The position numbers and the translations under genes were made by a program. DNA of 64,000 nucleotides from Treponema sp. GTDB taxonomy: Bacteria > Spirochaetota > Spirochaetia > Treponematales > Treponemataceae. The notes below the pieces were generated by a model that saw only the letters and a list, made by a program, of their open reading frames with translations, had not been told where the DNA came from and made no database searches. Location: positions 19,169-83,168 of the forward strand of contig JAFLSN010000007.1 of NCBI GenBank assembly GCA_022510905.1, in the 5' to 3' direction. Position 1 is the first letter of the stretch; every line of letters starts with the position of its first letter. Below, in pieces: positions 51,776 through 60,582 of this stretch.

Positions 51776-52884
51776 GGGCAGCACCAGGGCACACAGCCAA
51801 ACGCACTGTCTTTGAACTGCAAAAAGTGCTGTATGCACTGCGCAGCTTCTTTGTTCTGTTGCGAAATCCGCACTGCCTGTGTGTGAGGCGCTTCGCACAC
51901 AAGCGGATTCACGTAGCGTTTTTTTACTGCAAGAGAAACACAAAATGCGTCTGGCAGTGGATGTTCGCAATGCTGCACGGTGCTCATTTTGCGGAATGTG
52001 GTGAACAGCCGGGTAAAATGCTCGTTGGCATTCCGTGCGGCAAGCGATTCAAAATATGAAATCAATTCTGCTTCTGATTTTGAAAACAGTTCATGTTCAG
52101 ATAAAAAGCCACAGTCAATCGCACAGGACACCACATCCGCCAAAAGCTGCATGCCGGTTTTGTCTTCGTTACGTTGCAGCAAAAGACCCACGGCGCAAAA
52201 CTTTTTGGTGTATTCAACGGCAGCTGCTTCTGACACAAAACCCAATTCTGGAAGGCCCAGTTCGTTTTGCAGCACGGCAATGCGAGCGTAGCTCTTTGCC
52301 ACTTCGTGCAGTGTCCATGTACCGGCAAGCGCGGCACCGCTGGGATACATATATTCAAGCCTGTCGGCACTCAATCCTGGACAGTCGTTGTCGGCGATGG
52401 GGTACTTGTGGTAATCCTGCACTTCAGAAAGAGCGATGCCGTCACGCGCAAGCAAGGCGGCAAGGTTCATGTCATTTTGGATAAGCATGGTGTTGGATTT
52501 TTCAGTGCTTTCTTGTGTGAGAGCATCGCCGTTTTTAAAATCAATCACATGGCTAAAAGCGCAGGTGGAAACATCGTGCAGCAGGCCAGAGATTGTCTGC
52601 GCCTTATCATGTGTAAAATGCCAGATTATCAGTGCTACGCCAACAGAATGGTCAAATCTTGAATAGTAGAACCTGTTGTGAAAAAGAGGTGTCCAATCCA
52701 TGCCGCATAAAAGTCCCACACCTTTGAGTCGCTGCAAAAGCGGCAGTTCAAGATAGTCATGCAGAAAGCGCGGAAACGATTCACACAAAATCGAGTGGTA
52801 TGCGCCCGCAGAGAAAAAATCAGGCGGTGTTTTCCGTTCATCAAGCAGTGAATGCCATTCGGGGAGCGACTGTTCAGAACACAT
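51772..52884 (-). CDS. HD-domain phosphohydrolase
   Basis: A 370-residue metal-dependent phosphohydrolase-like protein. The HD motif appears as YYSRFDHSVGVALI near 75 and ISGLLHDVSTCAFSHVIDF near 98-115, matching dGTPase/YfbR-like HD proteins. SADRLEYMYPSG near 175 holds a further conserved Asp. Substrates could be dNTPs or nucleotide signals. ATG 52884 is the first sensible start; there is no Shine-Dalgarno, and a TGTAGC/GCTACA inverted repeat lies just upstream. It is translationally coupled to the AraC-type gene. Confidence 0.78.
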   Translation of the reverse strand: MCSEQSLPEWHSLLDERKTPPDFFSAGAYHSILCESFPRFLHDYLELPLLQRLKGVGLLCGMDWTPLFHNRFYYSRFDHSVGVALIIWHFTHDKAQTISGLLHDVSTCAFSHVIDFKNGDALTQESTEKSNTMLIQNDMNLAALLARDGIALSEVQDYHKYPIADNDCPGLSADRLEYMYPSGAALAGTWTLHEVAKSYARIAVLQNELGLPELGFVSEAAAVEYTKKFCAVGLLLQRNEDKTGMQLLADVVSCAIDCGFLSEHELFSKSEAELISYFESLAARNANEHFTRLFTTFRKMSTVQHCEHPLPDAFCVSLAVKKRYVNPLVCEAPHTQAVRISQQNKEAAQCIQHFLQFKDSAFGCVPWCCP

Positions 52885-53113
52885 GTTTGGTGGCGAATGT
52901 AGCGGTTTTGCTACAAAATATCGGTATGGTGATTTCGGGCATTGACCAGTCAAAAATACATAAAACCAAATTGAGTGTGCGGCGGGCAATGTCCGCAATG
53001 CCGACAAACGCAAAAAACAGCACCGCAACTGTGCCGTGGCTGTTTTTTGTGGCAGACATGATTCTACACTTTTTATTTTGATTCAGGGTGCTTTTTGCTT
53101 TGGCTTGTTCCAT
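52874..53113 (-). CDS. Possible small membrane protein downstream of parB
   Basis: A 79-residue open frame that starts 9 nt after the parB stop with AAGGG about 7 nt upstream. It has a basic N-terminus (MEQAKAKSTLNQNKKCRIMS) and one hydrophobic segment (GTVAVLFFAFVGIADIARRT). It overlaps the HD gene start by 11 nt. Position and ribosome-binding site favour a real gene, but the composition of the C-terminal third is not convincing and a frameshift is possible. No family recognised. Confidence 0.35.
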   Translation of the reverse strand: MEQAKAKSTLNQNKKCRIMSATKNSHGTVAVLFFAFVGIADIARRTLNLVLCIFDWSMPEITIPIFCSKTATFATKHVF

Positions 53114-53122
53114 GATGTGCCC

Positions 53123-54106
53123 TTAATGTTTAGGAACAATGACATTGTAGATGCGGTCGAGGTCGTCTTTGGTAAAATAGTCAACTACCATAACACCACG
53201 TTCATAGGTGCCTTTGAGCTGAACTTTTGTTCCCAGCGCATCAATGAACTGCTGCTCCAGAGCTATAAAATCCGGATCGCGCCTGTCAACTGATTTTGCC
53301 TCTCCTTTTTTTGAGCTGCTGTTGACCGTTGCTCTGGAGCCACCGTTCAGGTTTGCGGCTTCCTGTTCTGCCTGGCGCACGGAAAGTGACTGTGACACCA
53401 GCTTTTCAAACAGCACACGCTGGTCTGCTTCGTTTATCACGCTGAGCAGTGCCCGGGCATGCCCTGAGCTGATTGTTCCGGCGGCAAGCGCATTCTGCAT
53501 ATCCGATGGCAGCTTTAAAAGCCGCACGCTGTTTGCCACGGTGGAACGGTTTTTTCCTACCCGGACGGCAACTTCATCTTGCGTAATGCCGTTCAACTCC
53601 ATAAGCTTGTAATAAGCCTGCGCTTCTTCCACGGGATTCAAATCTGTGCGCTGAATGTTTTCTATCAGTGCCACCTCCAATTTTCGGCTGTCGGAATAAG
53701 TGCGCAGCTGCACTGGCACTTTTTGCAGTCCCGCTGCCCGGGCCGCGCGGGTCCTGCGTTCACCTGCGATGATAAAAAATGTTCCATCACCGGCATCTTC
53801 AATTATGATGGGCGAAAGCACACCTTCACGGCGCACCGATTCAGTGAGTTCGGATAATTTTGCTTCGTCAAAATACTGGCGGGGTTGGCGTGGATTGGGT
53901 TTTAAAAGCGCGGGATCTGCCCACAGAGTGCCTGTTTCATCGCTGGTAATGCCGTTGGGCAGCGCAGGATGCATTGGTGCGGGCTGTTCCGCATGTATTT
54001 CAGAATGTTCGGGCCGTGCGGCTGTTTCTGCCGAAAGCGTTTCTTGGTCTTCATTCTCTTGAATGAGAGCTCCAAGCCCTTTTCCTAATCCAGTTTTTTT
54101 AGCCAC
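53123..54106 (-). CDS. parB: Chromosome partitioning protein ParB
   Basis: A 327-residue centromere-binding CTPase. The start AKKTGLGKGLGALI is typical of chromosomal ParB. The nuclease-like N-domain has NPRQPRQYFDEAKLSELTES and the GERRTRAARAAG CTP/arginine box near 120. A central helix-turn-helix (GITQDEVAVRVGKNRSTVAN) recognises parS. The C-terminal dimerisation domain follows after a Ser/Lys linker. GTG 54106 overlaps the parA stop by 8 nt. The order parA-parB is the usual one. Confidence 0.95.
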   Translation of the reverse strand: MAKKTGLGKGLGALIQENEDQETLSAETAARPEHSEIHAEQPAPMHPALPNGITSDETGTLWADPALLKPNPRQPRQYFDEAKLSELTESVRREGVLSPIIIEDAGDGTFFIIAGERRTRAARAAGLQKVPVQLRTYSDSRKLEVALIENIQRTDLNPVEEAQAYYKLMELNGITQDEVAVRVGKNRSTVANSVRLLKLPSDMQNALAAGTISSGHARALLSVINEADQRVLFEKLVSQSLSVRQAEQEAANLNGGSRATVNSSSKKGEAKSVDRRDPDFIALEQQFIDALGTKVQLKGTYERGVMVVDYFTKDDLDRIYNVIVPKH

Positions 54107-54854
54107 GGCTGATTACCTCTTCTGCAAGTTTTTCGTAGCTTTTTGCGCCAACACAACTTGGGTCAAACAGGCAGATGGGTTCGCCATGTGAAGGTGCTTC
54201 TGAAAGACGAACATTGCGCGGAATAATTGTGTTGAAAACCACATCTTTAAAATAGCTTTTGACCTGCATCACCACATCTTGCGCAAGACGGGTTCGGCTG
54301 TCGTACATTGTAAAAAATATTCCGCCAAACACCAGCGAAGGGTTGATTCCCTTCTGCACTTTTTTGACAGTCTGAAGCAGCAGGCTGATTCCTTCGAGCG
54401 CAAAATACTCACACTGCATGGGAACAAGCACGGCGTCTGCGGCCGCAAGTCCGTTGAGCGTCAAAATGCCGAGCGAAGGTGGACAGTCGATAAGAATGTA
54501 ATCGTATTGAACCCTGACAGGCTCCAGCGACTTTTTTAAAAAAAACTCACGTTCCTGCTGGTCAACTAATTCTATGGCGGCTCCAGACAAATCTGTGTCC
54601 GCGGTGATGGCATCGAGATTTTTTACTTTTGAGGGTTTGATTGCATTCTCAAGTGTTGCAGAACCTGCGAGCAGTTCATAAATGGTGGGCTTGTTTTTGC
54701 TGACACCAACGCCACTGGACATATTGCCTTGGCTGTCAAAATCAACAAGAAGCACTTTTTTACCTGCAAGCGCAATATAGGCACCGATATTTATAGCAGA
54801 CGTTGTTTTGCCAACACCGCCTTTCTGGTTTACAAAAACAAATACCTTTCCCAT
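54099..54854 (-). CDS. parA: Chromosome partitioning ATPase ParA/Soj
   Basis: A 251-residue Walker-type ATPase that segregates origins with ParB. The deviant Walker A is KGGVGKTTS (residues 11-19), with LLVDFDSQGNMSSG (A') and DYILIDCPPSLG (Walker B) following. ATG 54854 has no Shine-Dalgarno; a TACACT box ends 7 nt upstream without a clear -35. It is divergent from the methyltransferase gene, with only 48 bp between start codons. Confidence 0.95.
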   Translation of the reverse strand: MGKVFVFVNQKGGVGKTTSAINIGAYIALAGKKVLLVDFDSQGNMSSGVGVSKNKPTIYELLAGSATLENAIKPSKVKNLDAITADTDLSGAAIELVDQQEREFFLKKSLEPVRVQYDYILIDCPPSLGILTLNGLAAADAVLVPMQCEYFALEGISLLLQTVKKVQKGINPSLVFGGIFFTMYDSRTRLAQDVVMQVKSYFKDVVFNTIIPRNVRLSEAPSHGEPICLFDPSCVGAKSYEKLAEEVISRG

Positions 54855-54902
54855 GTTTTTCAGTGTATCATTTTTTTAAATTGAAGTATATACTTAGTCA
54901 AT

Positions 54903-56207
54903 ATGATTTTAAAAGCGACTTTTTCAAAACCGGCCAAACAATGCGAAACTGTATTGGGAAAACCCTATCAGCGTGTTCGCATCTGGAAAACAGCTGCCGG
55001 CTATGATGCGGAATTCTTTACCAAAACGCAAGCTTTCCGAAGACACTTTACGGAACAGGAAGCGGAACAGTTTTTGCAGGAACATACGGGCACAACTTTT
55101 AAATCAGTTGTTGAATGGACAGAAAGCCAAGAAATCACCGTGCTTGCTAACAAGCGGGGAAAAATCACAAGGCTGGCAAAGCCAATCAAAACTGAAGATG
55201 CAAACCCCGTGTCAAGTTCACTGAATGGAACAAATTTAAATTCAGAAGAAAAATCGATTTCGGGTGCCGCCGTTCATTCCCTTGCGGCGCATATTCCATT
55301 GGAACCATTCGGCGCGCACAATCGCACAAAACGGTATTTGCTGCCAGAAGGAATTCCTGTTCCGTTTTTGGTTCAGCTTGGCATTATGTCACATGATGGA
55401 AACGTGTATGCAAAAAAATACGACAAATTTAAACAGATAAACCGTTTTTTGGAATTCGTTGACGATGTGTTGCCTGAAGTAACAGAACGGGCAACCAATG
55501 GCACAGGGTTTACCGAGCGGCGGCCCCTCCGCATTGCCGATTTTGGCTGCGGAAAATCATATCTCACGTTTGCGGTCTATCACTATCTTGTGCATGTGCG
55601 CCACATTCCTACAGACATCGTTGGGCTTGACCTGCGGCCCGATGTGATTGCAACATGTTCCTCGGTAGCCAAAGACTGTGGATATGAGCATCTGCATTTT
55701 TTTGTAGGAAACATAGCAGATGCCCCCGATGGGCAGAGCGACATCATAATCACCTTGCACGCCTGTGACACAGCTAGCGACTATGCCATTTACCATGCCA
55801 TAAAATGCAATGCAATAGCTCTGCTGTGCGTACCTTGCTGCCAGCATGAATTGAACACGCAGCTGCAAGCGCATAAAACCCGGGCCGTTCCTGAAAATCC
55901 TTTTGCGCCATTGCTTCGTTTTGGCATTGTGCGGGAAAGGTTTGCTGCATTGGCCACCGATGTGCTTCGTGCGGAATATCTTGAGCAGCAGGGATATAAC
56001 GTTCAAATTTTGGAATTTATCGACATGAGCCATACAAGCAAAAATCTTTTGATTCGTGCTGTAAAAAAAATGCCGGCGCATGGAGCCACAACCGGCGAAT
56101 CGTGCGCACAGTCTTTGACGCGAGCTACCGCACTGCTGGATTCGCTAAACGTTTCGCAAACCCTGTACGAACTGCTCCAAGACCCACGCACCAACTTGCC
56201 TTTGTAA
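54903..56207 (+). CDS. Class I SAM-dependent methyltransferase
   Basis: A 434-residue protein. The N-terminal 190 residues have no clear motif and begin MILKATFSKPAKQCETVLGK, an arrangement of RNA-modifying enzymes. The methyltransferase core starts near 208 with motif I RIADFGCGKSYLTFAVYHYL. VGLDLRPDVI gives the acidic ribose-binding loop, and TLHACDTASDYAI and CVPCCQHELN follow. The last two resemble the Methyltransf_32 group. No Shine-Dalgarno; a TATACT box ends 8 nt before the start. Substrate unknown. Confidence 0.8.
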   Translation: MILKATFSKPAKQCETVLGKPYQRVRIWKTAAGYDAEFFTKTQAFRRHFTEQEAEQFLQEHTGTTFKSVVEWTESQEITVLANKRGKITRLAKPIKTEDANPVSSSLNGTNLNSEEKSISGAAVHSLAAHIPLEPFGAHNRTKRYLLPEGIPVPFLVQLGIMSHDGNVYAKKYDKFKQINRFLEFVDDVLPEVTERATNGTGFTERRPLRIADFGCGKSYLTFAVYHYLVHVRHIPTDIVGLDLRPDVIATCSSVAKDCGYEHLHFFVGNIADAPDGQSDIIITLHACDTASDYAIYHAIKCNAIALLCVPCCQHELNTQLQAHKTRAVPENPFAPLLRFGIVRERFAALATDVLRAEYLEQQGYNVQILEFIDMSHTSKNLLIRAVKKMPAHGATTGESCAQSLTRATALLDSLNVSQTLYELLQDPRTNLPL

Positions 56208-56521
56208 GCGAATGAGCTTCCGTGTAAAGCCTGATAGCATGGCTTCCAACATCTTGTTTTTGATAGGCATGATGCGCCGACAACTGTACACGGTGCAAAA
56301 AGCAATGCAGGTACTTCAAGCAAAAGCATACAGTCCACCGCATTCCACGGGAAGCTCTCGCCAAAACCGGGCGCGTCTTGAACCTCGGCGAGCGGTTCAT
56401 TCCGTAAAGCGCCGCAAAGTGAATTTCGTTTTTAGAAAGAACCGCCGCAAGTTTGTGCGGAGAAAGCACCGTGCCCGCTCCATGAGTAGGCAGGAATGAA
56501 GGTGCATGTCCGCATGGATTT
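56208..56521. other. Intergenic spacer
   Basis: This stretch lies between the convergent methyltransferase and HAD phosphatase genes. Open frames on the minus strand look like chance. I see no terminator with a T-run and no convincing copy of the dispersed repeats. Confidence 0.35.
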
Positions 56522-57364
56522 TCACAGCACATAGGTTTGTATAAAATGACCCACGCCGCTATTGTTGTTGTCACGTTCGGTTATGTAATCGGCTATGTCC
56601 TTGATATAGTCCAGTCCGTTTATCATGGCTACACCGCTTCCGCACAGGCGAATCATGCTTTCGTCATTCATGCTGTCGCCAAATCCCATTGTGACTTCCT
56701 GTGGAATGCCGATGTGATTTGCAAGCCATGTGATTGCTTCACCTTTTCCGCATTTTGGCGGAAGGATTTCCAGAAAATACGGTTTGCTTGTGAACACCAC
56801 GGCACTGTCGCCAAAATCCGCTTTCAGTTTTTTCTGCAAAACCTGAAGAATCTGAGGTTCTCCCGGCACAAGCATTTTGGGAAATCCCTTGTCAAGAAAT
56901 GCATCGTAGTCGGGAACCACTTTGCCGTTAAGACCGCACAGGTCAACATCACGTCTCGTCCAGCTGGTTTCTTCACGGTAATAGATGGTGTCGGGGGAAT
57001 ACACTTCGCTTCTTAGGCCAAGCTTTTCGGCTTCTGCATTTGCATGATGCAGAATGTCGGCGTTGACGGTGCAGGTGTGAATTTGGCGGCGTTCGTGCAG
57101 GTCAAAAACCGAGCAGCCGTTGATTGCGATGAGGTAGCGTCCTGCCTGACTGCCAGCGATATTCAGCCTGCGCACATACGGAAGAATGCCGTTTTCCGCG
57201 CGGCCGGAGCACAGCACCACATATATGCCATGTTGCGCAGCCGTTTGCAGTGCCAGCACATTTTGGTCGCTGATGGTTGTGTTGGCATCAAGCAGGGTGT
57301 CGTCCAAATCCAGCGCAATAAGCTGTGCGGCAATTTTGTTCTGTGGAAGTTTTTGCACGTTCAT
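56522..57364 (-). CDS. Cof-type HAD-IIB phosphatase
   Basis: A 280-residue phosphatase. Motif I ALDLDDTLLD lies at about residues 17-26, motif II VVLCSGRA near 55 and the motif III/IV region KGEAITWLANHIGI then GFGDSMNDESMI near 220. A type IIB cap sits between motifs II and III. Members dephosphorylate sugar phosphates, nucleotides or PLP. ATG 57364 has a weak TGGA upstream; a TTG at 57391 would add nine residues. It follows ettA by 32 nt and is probably read through from it. Confidence 0.87.
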   Translation of the reverse strand: MNVQKLPQNKIAAQLIALDLDDTLLDANTTISDQNVLALQTAAQHGIYVVLCSGRAENGILPYVRRLNIAGSQAGRYLIAINGCSVFDLHERRQIHTCTVNADILHHANAEAEKLGLRSEVYSPDTIYYREETSWTRRDVDLCGLNGKVVPDYDAFLDKGFPKMLVPGEPQILQVLQKKLKADFGDSAVVFTSKPYFLEILPPKCGKGEAITWLANHIGIPQEVTMGFGDSMNDESMIRLCGSGVAMINGLDYIKDIADYITERDNNNSGVGHFIQTYVL

Positions 57365-57396
57365 AAAAAATCCATTGCGTTCAATCGCCAACGATA

Positions 57397-59160
57397 TTAT
57401 CGCACGAGTTTGCGGTATACCGTTTTGTGCGGCACGTCATCATCGATTCCAAGAACATTTTTTCGCCACTCAACATAATCGCTCCAGCTTCCTTCAACAA
57501 AATTGACGTTTGAGTTGTTTTCAAACGCAAGAATATGCGTACAGATTCTGTCAAGAAAATATCGGTCGTGGCTGATGACCATCACGACACCGGCAAATGA
57601 GTTGATAGCCTCTTCAAGGCTCCGTGTGGTCGTGATGTCCAAATCATTTGTCGGCTCGTCAAGAAGAAGGACATTGCCCGCCTCTTTGAACATCATGCCC
57701 ATGTTCAAACGGTTTTTCTCACCGCCGGAGAGAACCGAGATTTTTTTGTTCTGCTCAGAAGCGTTGAAGTTGAACCATGAGCAATAGGCGTGCGCGTTCA
57801 CTTCGCGAATCGCACCGTTCACGGGGCGGCCTTTTTCGTCAACAGCGCCAAGCCGCACCAAATCCGCGCCGCCAGAAAGCATTTCATAAACGGTTTTGTT
57901 CGGGTCAAGCCTGCTCCGCATTTGGTCAACATAAACGAGTCTCACAGTGTCGCCAACTTTAATCGTTCCCGAGTCAGGGAACTCTTTTCCGATTTTTCCG
58001 TTACTAAGCTCGATTTCCTGGCCTGCGGCAGAGGCAATCATTTTAAAAAGCGTTGTCTTTCCTGCGCCGTTAGGCCCTATGATTCCGACCACACTTCCCG
58101 CAGGAATATGAAAATCAAGGTTTTCAAACAGCAGCTTGCTGTCAAATGATTTGGTGAGTTTTTCCGCATCGATTACGAGGCTGCCCAGCCTCGGCCCGGC
58201 TGGAATGGAAATTTGGGTGTCTTTGAGTTGAACGCGCTTGCTTTCTTCTGCGAGGAGAGCCTCATATTTTGTGATGTGCTCTTTGTGCTTTGCCTGGCGG
58301 CCTTTTGCTCCAGCATGGATCCATTCAAGCTCCTCCTGCATTTCGCGGCGGCGTGCCGATGCCTGTTTTTCTTCAAGCGCAAGCCGCTTTTCTTTTGCCT
58401 CAAGCCACTGCGAGTAATTCCCTTTAAAAGGATAGCCTTCTCCACGATCCATTTCCAGAATCCAGCCTGCCACATTGTCCAAAAAATAGCGGTCATGCGT
58501 GATTGCGATGATTGTTCCCGGATAATCCTTGAGATGCCGTTCGAGCCAAGCCACGGTTTCCGCATCGAGATGGTTTGTGGGCTCGTCCAAAAGCAGAATG
58601 TCAGGTTTTTGCAGAAGAAGCCTGCACAGGGCGACACGGCGGCGCTCACCGCCGGAAAGCACGTCCACAATCTGGTCTCCCGGTGGACAGCGGAGGGCAT
58701 CCATTGCAAGCTCAAGATTGGATTCAAGGTTCCATGCGTCAGCGGCATCAAGCTTTTCTTGAATCTCTGCCTGACGCGCGCAGAGTTTGTCAAAATCAGC
58801 GTCCGGGTCGCCAAAAGCTTCATTCACTTTGTCGAATTCCGCAAGCAAATCGGTAATCGGTTTTACGCCCTCTTTTACGACTTCAAGAACAGTTTTTCCG
58901 GGTTCAAGATAAGGCTCCTGCTCCAAATAGCCCATCGAATAACCTGGAAGAAGTTTTGTTTCGCCAGTGTAATCGGTGTCTATTCCCGCAAAAATTTTGA
59001 ACAGCGAAGATTTGCCCGCTCCGTTTTCGCCGATAACGCCAATCTTTGCCCCGTAATAATAGGAAATGGAAATGTCCTTTAAAACAACTTTTGTTCCATA
59101 CGCGCGAGATACGCGCTCCATCGTGTAAATGATTTTTTTGTCGTCAAATGTCTTTGCCAT
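57397..59160 (-). CDS. ettA: ABC-F translation factor, energy-dependent translational throttle
   Basis: A 587-residue soluble ABC-F protein that binds the ribosomal E site and gates translation by ATP level. Two nucleotide-binding domains are present: Walker A GENGAGKSS near 43 and GPNGAGKTT in the second half, with signatures LSGGERRRV and LSGGEKNRL and Walker B LLLDEPTNHLD and LLLDEPTNDLD. The start MAKTFDDKKIIYTMERVSR matches EttA rather than resistance-type ABC-F proteins. The linker has the usual arginine-rich helix. No Shine-Dalgarno: a TATACT box ends 6 nt before the ATG, with AAGACA 17 bp upstream. Confidence 0.93.
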   Translation of the reverse strand: MAKTFDDKKIIYTMERVSRAYGTKVVLKDISISYYYGAKIGVIGENGAGKSSLFKIFAGIDTDYTGETKLLPGYSMGYLEQEPYLEPGKTVLEVVKEGVKPITDLLAEFDKVNEAFGDPDADFDKLCARQAEIQEKLDAADAWNLESNLELAMDALRCPPGDQIVDVLSGGERRRVALCRLLLQKPDILLLDEPTNHLDAETVAWLERHLKDYPGTIIAITHDRYFLDNVAGWILEMDRGEGYPFKGNYSQWLEAKEKRLALEEKQASARRREMQEELEWIHAGAKGRQAKHKEHITKYEALLAEESKRVQLKDTQISIPAGPRLGSLVIDAEKLTKSFDSKLLFENLDFHIPAGSVVGIIGPNGAGKTTLFKMIASAAGQEIELSNGKIGKEFPDSGTIKVGDTVRLVYVDQMRSRLDPNKTVYEMLSGGADLVRLGAVDEKGRPVNGAIREVNAHAYCSWFNFNASEQNKKISVLSGGEKNRLNMGMMFKEAGNVLLLDEPTNDLDITTTRSLEEAINSFAGVVMVISHDRYFLDRICTHILAFENNSNVNFVEGSWSDYVEWRKNVLGIDDDVPHKTVYRKLVR

Positions 59161-59195
59161 GAATCAAGTATATCAGAAATCAGTGGCGTTGTCTT
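59161..59195 (-). promoter_or_regulatory. Sigma-70 promoter giving a leaderless ettA mRNA
   Basis: On the minus strand, a -35 AAGACA (59195-59190, 4 of 6), 17-bp spacer and -10 TATACT (59172-59167), then 6 nt to the ATG. Confidence 0.6.
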
Positions 59196-59496
59196 TAGCG
59201 GCAATGGCAAAATGCCCGATGCATGTATCATGCAAAAAACGAGGATAAATTGCAAAAGCATTCTGAGCAAAAACCGCATTTCCAAGTTTTAAAAATACTG
59301 AAAAACAGACTTTCCAAGCTTTGAGCATATGCCTTTTGCTTTTGGCGGCTTGCAGCCACTGTCTTTCTGCCGGACACTGCAAAACGGGCATCTGCAATGG
59401 CCGACCGCTCCGCGTTATTTTTCTGTTCGGCGTGTATCCGCGCATGGTGCCATGCGAGCAGCCCATGCGTGTGTGTATTCTTGCATTTGGTGTCTG
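59196..59496. other. Spacer between the flgN-like and ettA genes
   Basis: No supported gene. A GCATGG/CCATGC inverted repeat about 40-50 nt downstream of the flgN-like stop may stabilise that transcript's 3' end, but lacks a T-run. Confidence 0.35.
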
Positions 59497-59982
59497 CTAG
59501 GCGTTGCAGCTGACCAATGTGCCAACCGGCTCATGCTCCGCATATACGGAACGCGCGGTGCGGTAGGGGTTCTTGATTGTGACCATCTGGGTTTTCAGCT
59601 GGCTTATGTGGTTTTTGAGAAGCGCGCGGTTCCGTTGGTTCTGTGCAAGGACTTGGGATTGCAGTTTTGCCAAGTCAGTCTGCAAGTGCGAAATGGGCAC
59701 GGCATCTTTTGGATTGAATGAAGCTGCGTTTGTGTTCTGGCAAAGCTCTTGCATAGGCACAATAACTTTTTGCAGCGAACCGATTCCTTCAACAATCTGG
59801 GCTTCAAGTTCGCTGTGTGCGATAATTGCATCGGCATCTTGAATTGAAATCTTCTGTTCCTGCTGTTCAAGGACTTGCAGATACTGCTGGAATTTAGAAC
59901 GTTGCTGTTCAAGCAGTGTGCGGAATCTGCGCAAAATGGCAATCCGTTCAGCGAGCTCTTCGTTTGATAGCGTAGTATTCAT
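59497..59982 (-). CDS. FlgN-like flagellar protein
   Basis: A 161-residue, almost wholly helical protein with long heptad-like stretches (LLEQQRSKFQQYLQVLEQQE) and a conserved-looking NRALLKNHISQLKTQMVTIK near 125. NPYRTARSVYAEHEP at the end resembles the C-termini of FlgN-type chaperones for hook-associated proteins. It starts 12 nt after fliS and shares its sigma-28 promoter. The FlgN assignment rests on size, helicity and context; homology is weak by eye. Confidence 0.6.
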   Translation of the reverse strand: MNTTLSNEELAERIAILRRFRTLLEQQRSKFQQYLQVLEQQEQKISIQDADAIIAHSELEAQIVEGIGSLQKVIVPMQELCQNTNAASFNPKDAVPISHLQTDLAKLQSQVLAQNQRNRALLKNHISQLKTQMVTIKNPYRTARSVYAEHEPVGTLVSCNA

Positions 59983-59994
59983 AATGCGTTCACC

Positions 59995-60447
59995 TTATCC
60001 TGTTATGTTGAGTGAAGTCTGACTGTCGGGCATTTTGTTCAAATTGGCGGTGCTTGCGGCGGCCTGTACCCAAGAGTCACGCAACTGGCGAAGCATGTCC
60101 AAAACGGTTTCGAGTTTTTTTCGGTCATGCTTTATGGTACATTCGAGCAGTTCTTTGTTGAAATACACGTACAGTGAAAGCAGGTTCTTTGCAATCTCGC
60201 CACCGCTTTCCATGTCAAGGCTCACTTGCAATTCGGTGATGATGTCCATGACTTTTTGCAGGTGGTTCCCGAAGCTTTCGATTTTGTTGGCATCGATTTT
60301 TCCGTTTGGACCAATCATGGGAATCGCTTTTTCAATTTCACTCACGGCCCCTTCGTAAAGCATGACCACCAGCTTTCCTTGGCTGGCTGTTTTTACGCCA
60401 ATTTCACGGTATGTGTTGTATCCGTTGTTGTACCCAGTAAAAGCCAT
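59995..60447 (-). CDS. fliS: Flagellin export chaperone FliS
   Basis: A 150-residue helical chaperone that binds the flagellin C-terminus and prevents early polymerisation. YNNGYNTYREIGVKTASQGK near the N-terminus and LVVMLYEGAVSEIEKAI are characteristic, followed by LSLDMESGGEIAKNLLSLYV-type helices. ATG 60447 starts the conserved MAFTGYNNGYNTY; a GGTGGGG lies 7 nt upstream. The frame extends to 60546 but that part lies in the promoter. Transcription is from a perfect sigma-28 site, consistent with late-class flagellar control. Confidence 0.92.
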   Translation of the reverse strand: MAFTGYNNGYNTYREIGVKTASQGKLVVMLYEGAVSEIEKAIPMIGPNGKIDANKIESFGNHLQKVMDIITELQVSLDMESGGEIAKNLLSLYVYFNKELLECTIKHDRKKLETVLDMLRQLRDSWVQAAASTANLNKMPDSQTSLNITG

Positions 60448-60484
60448 TCTAAAACCCCACCAGTTTAAAAGAATCCTGTTATAT

Positions 60485-60511
60485 TTATCGGCAGATAAAC
60501 TATTCAGTTTA
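60485..60511 (-). promoter_or_regulatory. Sigma-28 (FliA) promoter of fliS-flgN
   Basis: On the minus strand, TAAA (60511-60508), a 15-bp spacer and GCCGATAA (60492-60485). This is an exact match to the FliA consensus TAAA-N15-GCCGATAA, about 38 nt upstream of fliS. Confidence 0.9.
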
Positions 60512-60582
60512 GCAAAAATGTCCGTGTCAGAAATGAATAAAAACACATCTGGAGATGCTGTTGGTTACGGTTGTGGTTCACA

